NCBI GenBank assembly: GCA_017994815.1
Contig: JAGOJY010000030.1
Location: 1 to 52,768, forward strand
Origin: Acidobacteriota bacterium
GTDB lineage: Bacteria; Acidobacteriota; Polarisedimenticolia; J045
Direction of reading: 5' to 3'
Length of the DNA stretch: 52,768 nucleotides
Shown here: positions 50,747 to 52,768 of the stretch, one piece after another
How positions within the stretch are numbered: position 1 is the stretch's first letter
Layout: every line of letters begins with the position of its first letter
Notes under the pieces: generated by a model
What the model saw: the letters and a program-made list of their open reading frames with translations, nothing else
What the model was told of the DNA's origin: nothing
The model's database searches: none
Program-made: the position numbers and the translations under genes

Positions 50747-51520
50747 ATGCCCAAGGGGATGCTGATCGATACCACCCTGTGCGTCGGGTGCGGCATGTGC
50801 GAGGAGGCCTGCGACCAGGCCAATGGCCTCCCCGTGCAGAAGGACGACCGGCTGCACGCCAATACCTTCACCTACGTCGCGGAACCGCAACCCGGTGTCT
50901 ACGCGCGGCACCAGTGCTTCCACTGCGTGGAGCCGGCGTGCGCGTCGGTCTGCCCGGTGGCGGCGCTGAAGAAGACCGCCGATGGACCGGTCGTCTACGA
51001 CTCCAGCCGCTGCATGGGATGCCGCTACTGCATGATGGCCTGCCCGTTCAAGGTCCCGACCTACGAGTGGACCTCGGTCACGCCGCGGGTGCGCAAGTGC
51101 ATCATGTGCTCCGACCGGCTGGCGCAAGGCAAGCCGACGGCCTGCTCGGAAGCCTGCCCGACCGGTGCCACGCTGTTCGGCGAGCGCGACGAACTGCTGC
51201 AGACCGCGCGCGAGCGCATCGCCCAGGAGCCCGGGAAGTACTACCCCGCGATCTTCGGCGAGCACGAGGTCGGCGGCACGTCGGTCTTCTACCTCGCCAG
51301 CGTGGATTTCGCGAAGCTCGGGCTGCCCAACGGCGTCCCGACCAAGGCCCTCCCCCACTACACCTGGGAAGCCCTCTCCGAGATCCCGACCATCGTGACC
51401 GCCGGCGTCCCGCTGCTGTGGGGCATCTGGTGGATCACCAACCGCCGCGAAGAAGTCGCCGCGGCCGAGCGCCGCGCGCTCGCGGGTCGCACCGACATGG
51501 ACGAGGAGGAACGCCGATGA
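50747..51520 (+). CDS. Four-cluster ferredoxin subunit (HybA/NrfC/DsrO-like), membrane-anchored
   Basis: This 257-aa electron-transfer subunit has four cysteine groups: CVGCGMCEEACDQ, CFHCVEPACASVCPV, CMGCRYCMMACPF and CIMCSDRLAQGKPTACSEAC with CPTG. It thus resembles the beta subunits of hydrogenase-2, nitrite reductase and related complexes. A C-terminal hydrophobic segment (IPTIVTAGVPLLWGIWWI) may anchor it in the membrane, as in HybA. There is no Tat signal, so it may be cytoplasmic-facing. It directly precedes the NrfD gene (ATGA overlap), with which it surely forms a complex. Confidence 0.93.
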   Translation: MPKGMLIDTTLCVGCGMCEEACDQANGLPVQKDDRLHANTFTYVAEPQPGVYARHQCFHCVEPACASVCPVAALKKTADGPVVYDSSRCMGCRYCMMACPFKVPTYEWTSVTPRVRKCIMCSDRLAQGKPTACSEACPTGATLFGERDELLQTARERIAQEPGKYYPAIFGEHEVGGTSVFYLASVDFAKLGLPNGVPTKALPHYTWEALSEIPTIVTAGVPLLWGIWWITNRREEVAAAERRALAGRTDMDEEERR

Positions 51521-52768
51521 CCGCCCCGCGGATCACCTTCTGGCGCGTGTTCGCCGTCGCCGCCGCGGTCTGCGGGCTGTGGGCGACGTTCCTCAGGTTC
51601 AGCGGCGGCCTGGCCGCCGTGACCAACCTCTCCGACCGCTACCCCTGGGGCATGTGGATCGGCTTCGACATCCTGTGCGGGGTCGGCCTCGCCGCCGGCG
51701 GGTTCACCGTCACCGCGATCGTCTACATCTTCAACCTGAAGAAGTTCCAGCCGATCGCCCGCCCGGCCGTGCTGACCGCCTTCCTCGGTTACAGCCTGGT
51801 CGTCGTCGCGCTTTTGTACGACCTCGGGCGGCCGTGGAACATCTGGCGCCCGCTGGTGTTCTGGAACCCGCACTCGGTGATGTTCGAGGTCGGCTGGTGC
51901 GTGACGCTCTACACCACGGTGCTGGCGCTGGAATTCAGCCCGCTGATCTGGGAGCGCCTCGGGTGGCAGCGCCCGCAGCGCATCATCCACGCCTTCCAGA
52001 TCCCGCTCGTGCTGGCCGGCGTGCTCCTCAGCACGCTGCACCAGTCGTCGCTCGGCTCGCTGTTCCTGATCGCGCCGGAGCACCTGCACCCGCTGTGGTG
52101 GACGCCGCGGCTGCCGTTCGTGTTCTACACCTCGGCCATCGGCGTCGGCTTCGCGATGGTGATCTTCGAGTCGCGGCTGTCCTCGCGCGTGTTCAAGCGC
52201 GAGCTGGAGATGGACATCCTCGCGCCGCTCGGCAAGGCGATCGTCGTGGCGCAGTTCGTGTACCTCGTGCTGCGCCTGGAGGACCTCGTCGCCCGCGGCG
52301 TGCTCCGCGAGTACGCGTTCCAGCGGAACCTCGAGGCCGGGCTGTTCTGGACCGAGATCCTCGTCGGCTCGCTCCTGCCCGCGCTGCTCTTGATGTCGTC
52401 GCGGGTCCGCAACAGCCGCCGCTGGCTGCCGTTCGCGGCGACGCTGGTCGTGCTCGGGTTCATCCTGCACCGCCTCGACGTTTCGGTGACGGCGGTCCAG
52501 GCCCGGCTCACCGACGTGCGCTACTTCCCCAGCTTCTTCGAGGTGGCGATCTCGGTGTTCATCTGCGTGATCGGTTTCGTGGCTTTTGGCCTCGCGGTGA
52601 AGTACCTCAACATCTTCCCCAAGTCGCACGACGAGCAGAAGCCCGCAGCGGCGCCGTCGTACTGGCCGAGCGCGGTCCCGGAGGCCGGCTCCGGATCGTA
52701 CTCGAGCACGGCGCGGAGCTATACTGCGGACGCAAACCTGTCCCCGGCGCCCTTCGAGGCGTTGGGCG
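51517..52768 (+). CDS. NrfD/HybB-type membrane quinone-interacting subunit, 3' end cut by window
   Basis: At least 417 residues are visible with no stop before the window edge. About nine to ten membrane helices are present, typical of the NrfD/PsrC/HybB family that exchanges electrons between iron-sulfur proteins and quinones. Features include 'YPWGMWIGFDILCGVGLAAG' near the N-terminus and 'LVVVALLYDLGRPWNIWRPL' as in HybB. The last ~40 residues are Ala/Ser/Pro-rich and could be a cytoplasmic tail. ATG at 51517 overlaps the ferredoxin stop. The catalytic subunit of the complex, perhaps a hydrogenase or molybdopterin enzyme, is not in view. Confidence 0.92.
   Translation, partial: MTAPRITFWRVFAVAAAVCGLWATFLRFSGGLAAVTNLSDRYPWGMWIGFDILCGVGLAAGGFTVTAIVYIFNLKKFQPIARPAVLTAFLGYSLVVVALLYDLGRPWNIWRPLVFWNPHSVMFEVGWCVTLYTTVLALEFSPLIWERLGWQRPQRIIHAFQIPLVLAGVLLSTLHQSSLGSLFLIAPEHLHPLWWTPRLPFVFYTSAIGVGFAMVIFESRLSSRVFKRELEMDILAPLGKAIVVAQFVYLVLRLEDLVARGVLREYAFQRNLEAGLFWTEILVGSLLPALLLMSSRVRNSRRWLPFAATLVVLGFILHRLDVSVTAVQARLTDVRYFPSFFEVAISVFICVIGFVAFGLAVKYLNIFPKSHDEQKPAAAPSYWPSAVPEAGSGSYSSTARSYTADANLSPAPFEALG

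Overview
This window comes from a very GC-rich, Gram-negative-type bacterial chromosome. The lineage is not certain. The gene set fits an environmental lineage such as Acidobacteriota, Myxococcota/Desulfobacterota or a related candidate phylum: NtrC/sigma-54 control, a PEGA-domain Ser/Thr kinase, pseudopilins, complex I without NuoEFG, split ATP synthase genes, and a pgk-tpiA-secG-tRNA-Leu block. It encodes a selenocysteine tRNA, so the organism probably makes selenoproteins, although none is evident here. Genes are tightly packed, with many ATGA/GTGA stop-start overlaps. I see no phage, CRISPR array or intact insertion sequence.

Layout. 1-3.3 kb: two unknown genes, selC, a Cys-rich membrane protein with a possible frameshift, and a CPBP-family membrane protease. 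3.3-6.9 kb: a two-component island. A PAS-DHp protein without an ATPase domain and an NtrC-type sigma-54 activator lie beside a three-gene operon (two unknown small proteins and a histidine-kinase-like protein). A consensus sigma-54 promoter and two upstream dyads precede that operon. 6.9-12.5 kb: a signalling operon of Ser/Thr kinase, NHL/TPR-like protein and PEGA-like/PDZ protein. 12.6-13.3 kb: a stand-alone B3/B4 domain protein. 13.35-26.6 kb: one long leftward run, nuoABCDHIJKLMN followed by atpZ, an atpI-like gene, atpB, atpE and atpF. It encodes an 11-subunit complex I and only the Fo part of ATP synthase. 26.8-30.7 kb: secreted unknown protein, DUF192 protein, pseudopilin-like lipoprotein, HEAT-repeat protein. 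30.8-33.4 kb: pgk, tpiA, secG, tRNA-Leu. 33.5-34.1 kb: an mscS remnant and an unexplained structured element. 34.2-41.8 kb: alpha-glucan phosphorylase, an AT-hook/zinc-finger-like protein, a pseudopilin coupled to a class A penicillin-binding protein, a ketopantoate-reductase-like protein and a secreted repeat protein. 41.8-45.1 kb: a transposase-like remnant, an MBL-fold protein with an altered metal motif, a Pro-rich secreted protein, a NUDIX hydrolase and a HAD phosphatase. 45.4-49.5 kb: a ParA ATPase fused to a glycogen-binding CBM48 domain with an unknown partner gene, a DUF2752 protein, serine acetyltransferase and a saccharopine-dehydrogenase-like enzyme. 50.0 kb to the end: a sigma-54-controlled redox module (membrane-anchored GcvH-like protein, four-cluster ferredoxin, NrfD-type membrane protein cut by the window edge).

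The main candidates for new biology are the ParA-CBM48 fusion, which suggests a positioning system for glycogen or another glucan; the sigma-54 two-component island with split or degenerate kinase parts; and the sigma-54-controlled GcvH-like/ferredoxin/NrfD module, whose GcvH-like protein lacks the lipoyl lysine. All functional statements rest on motifs read by eye; no database search was run.
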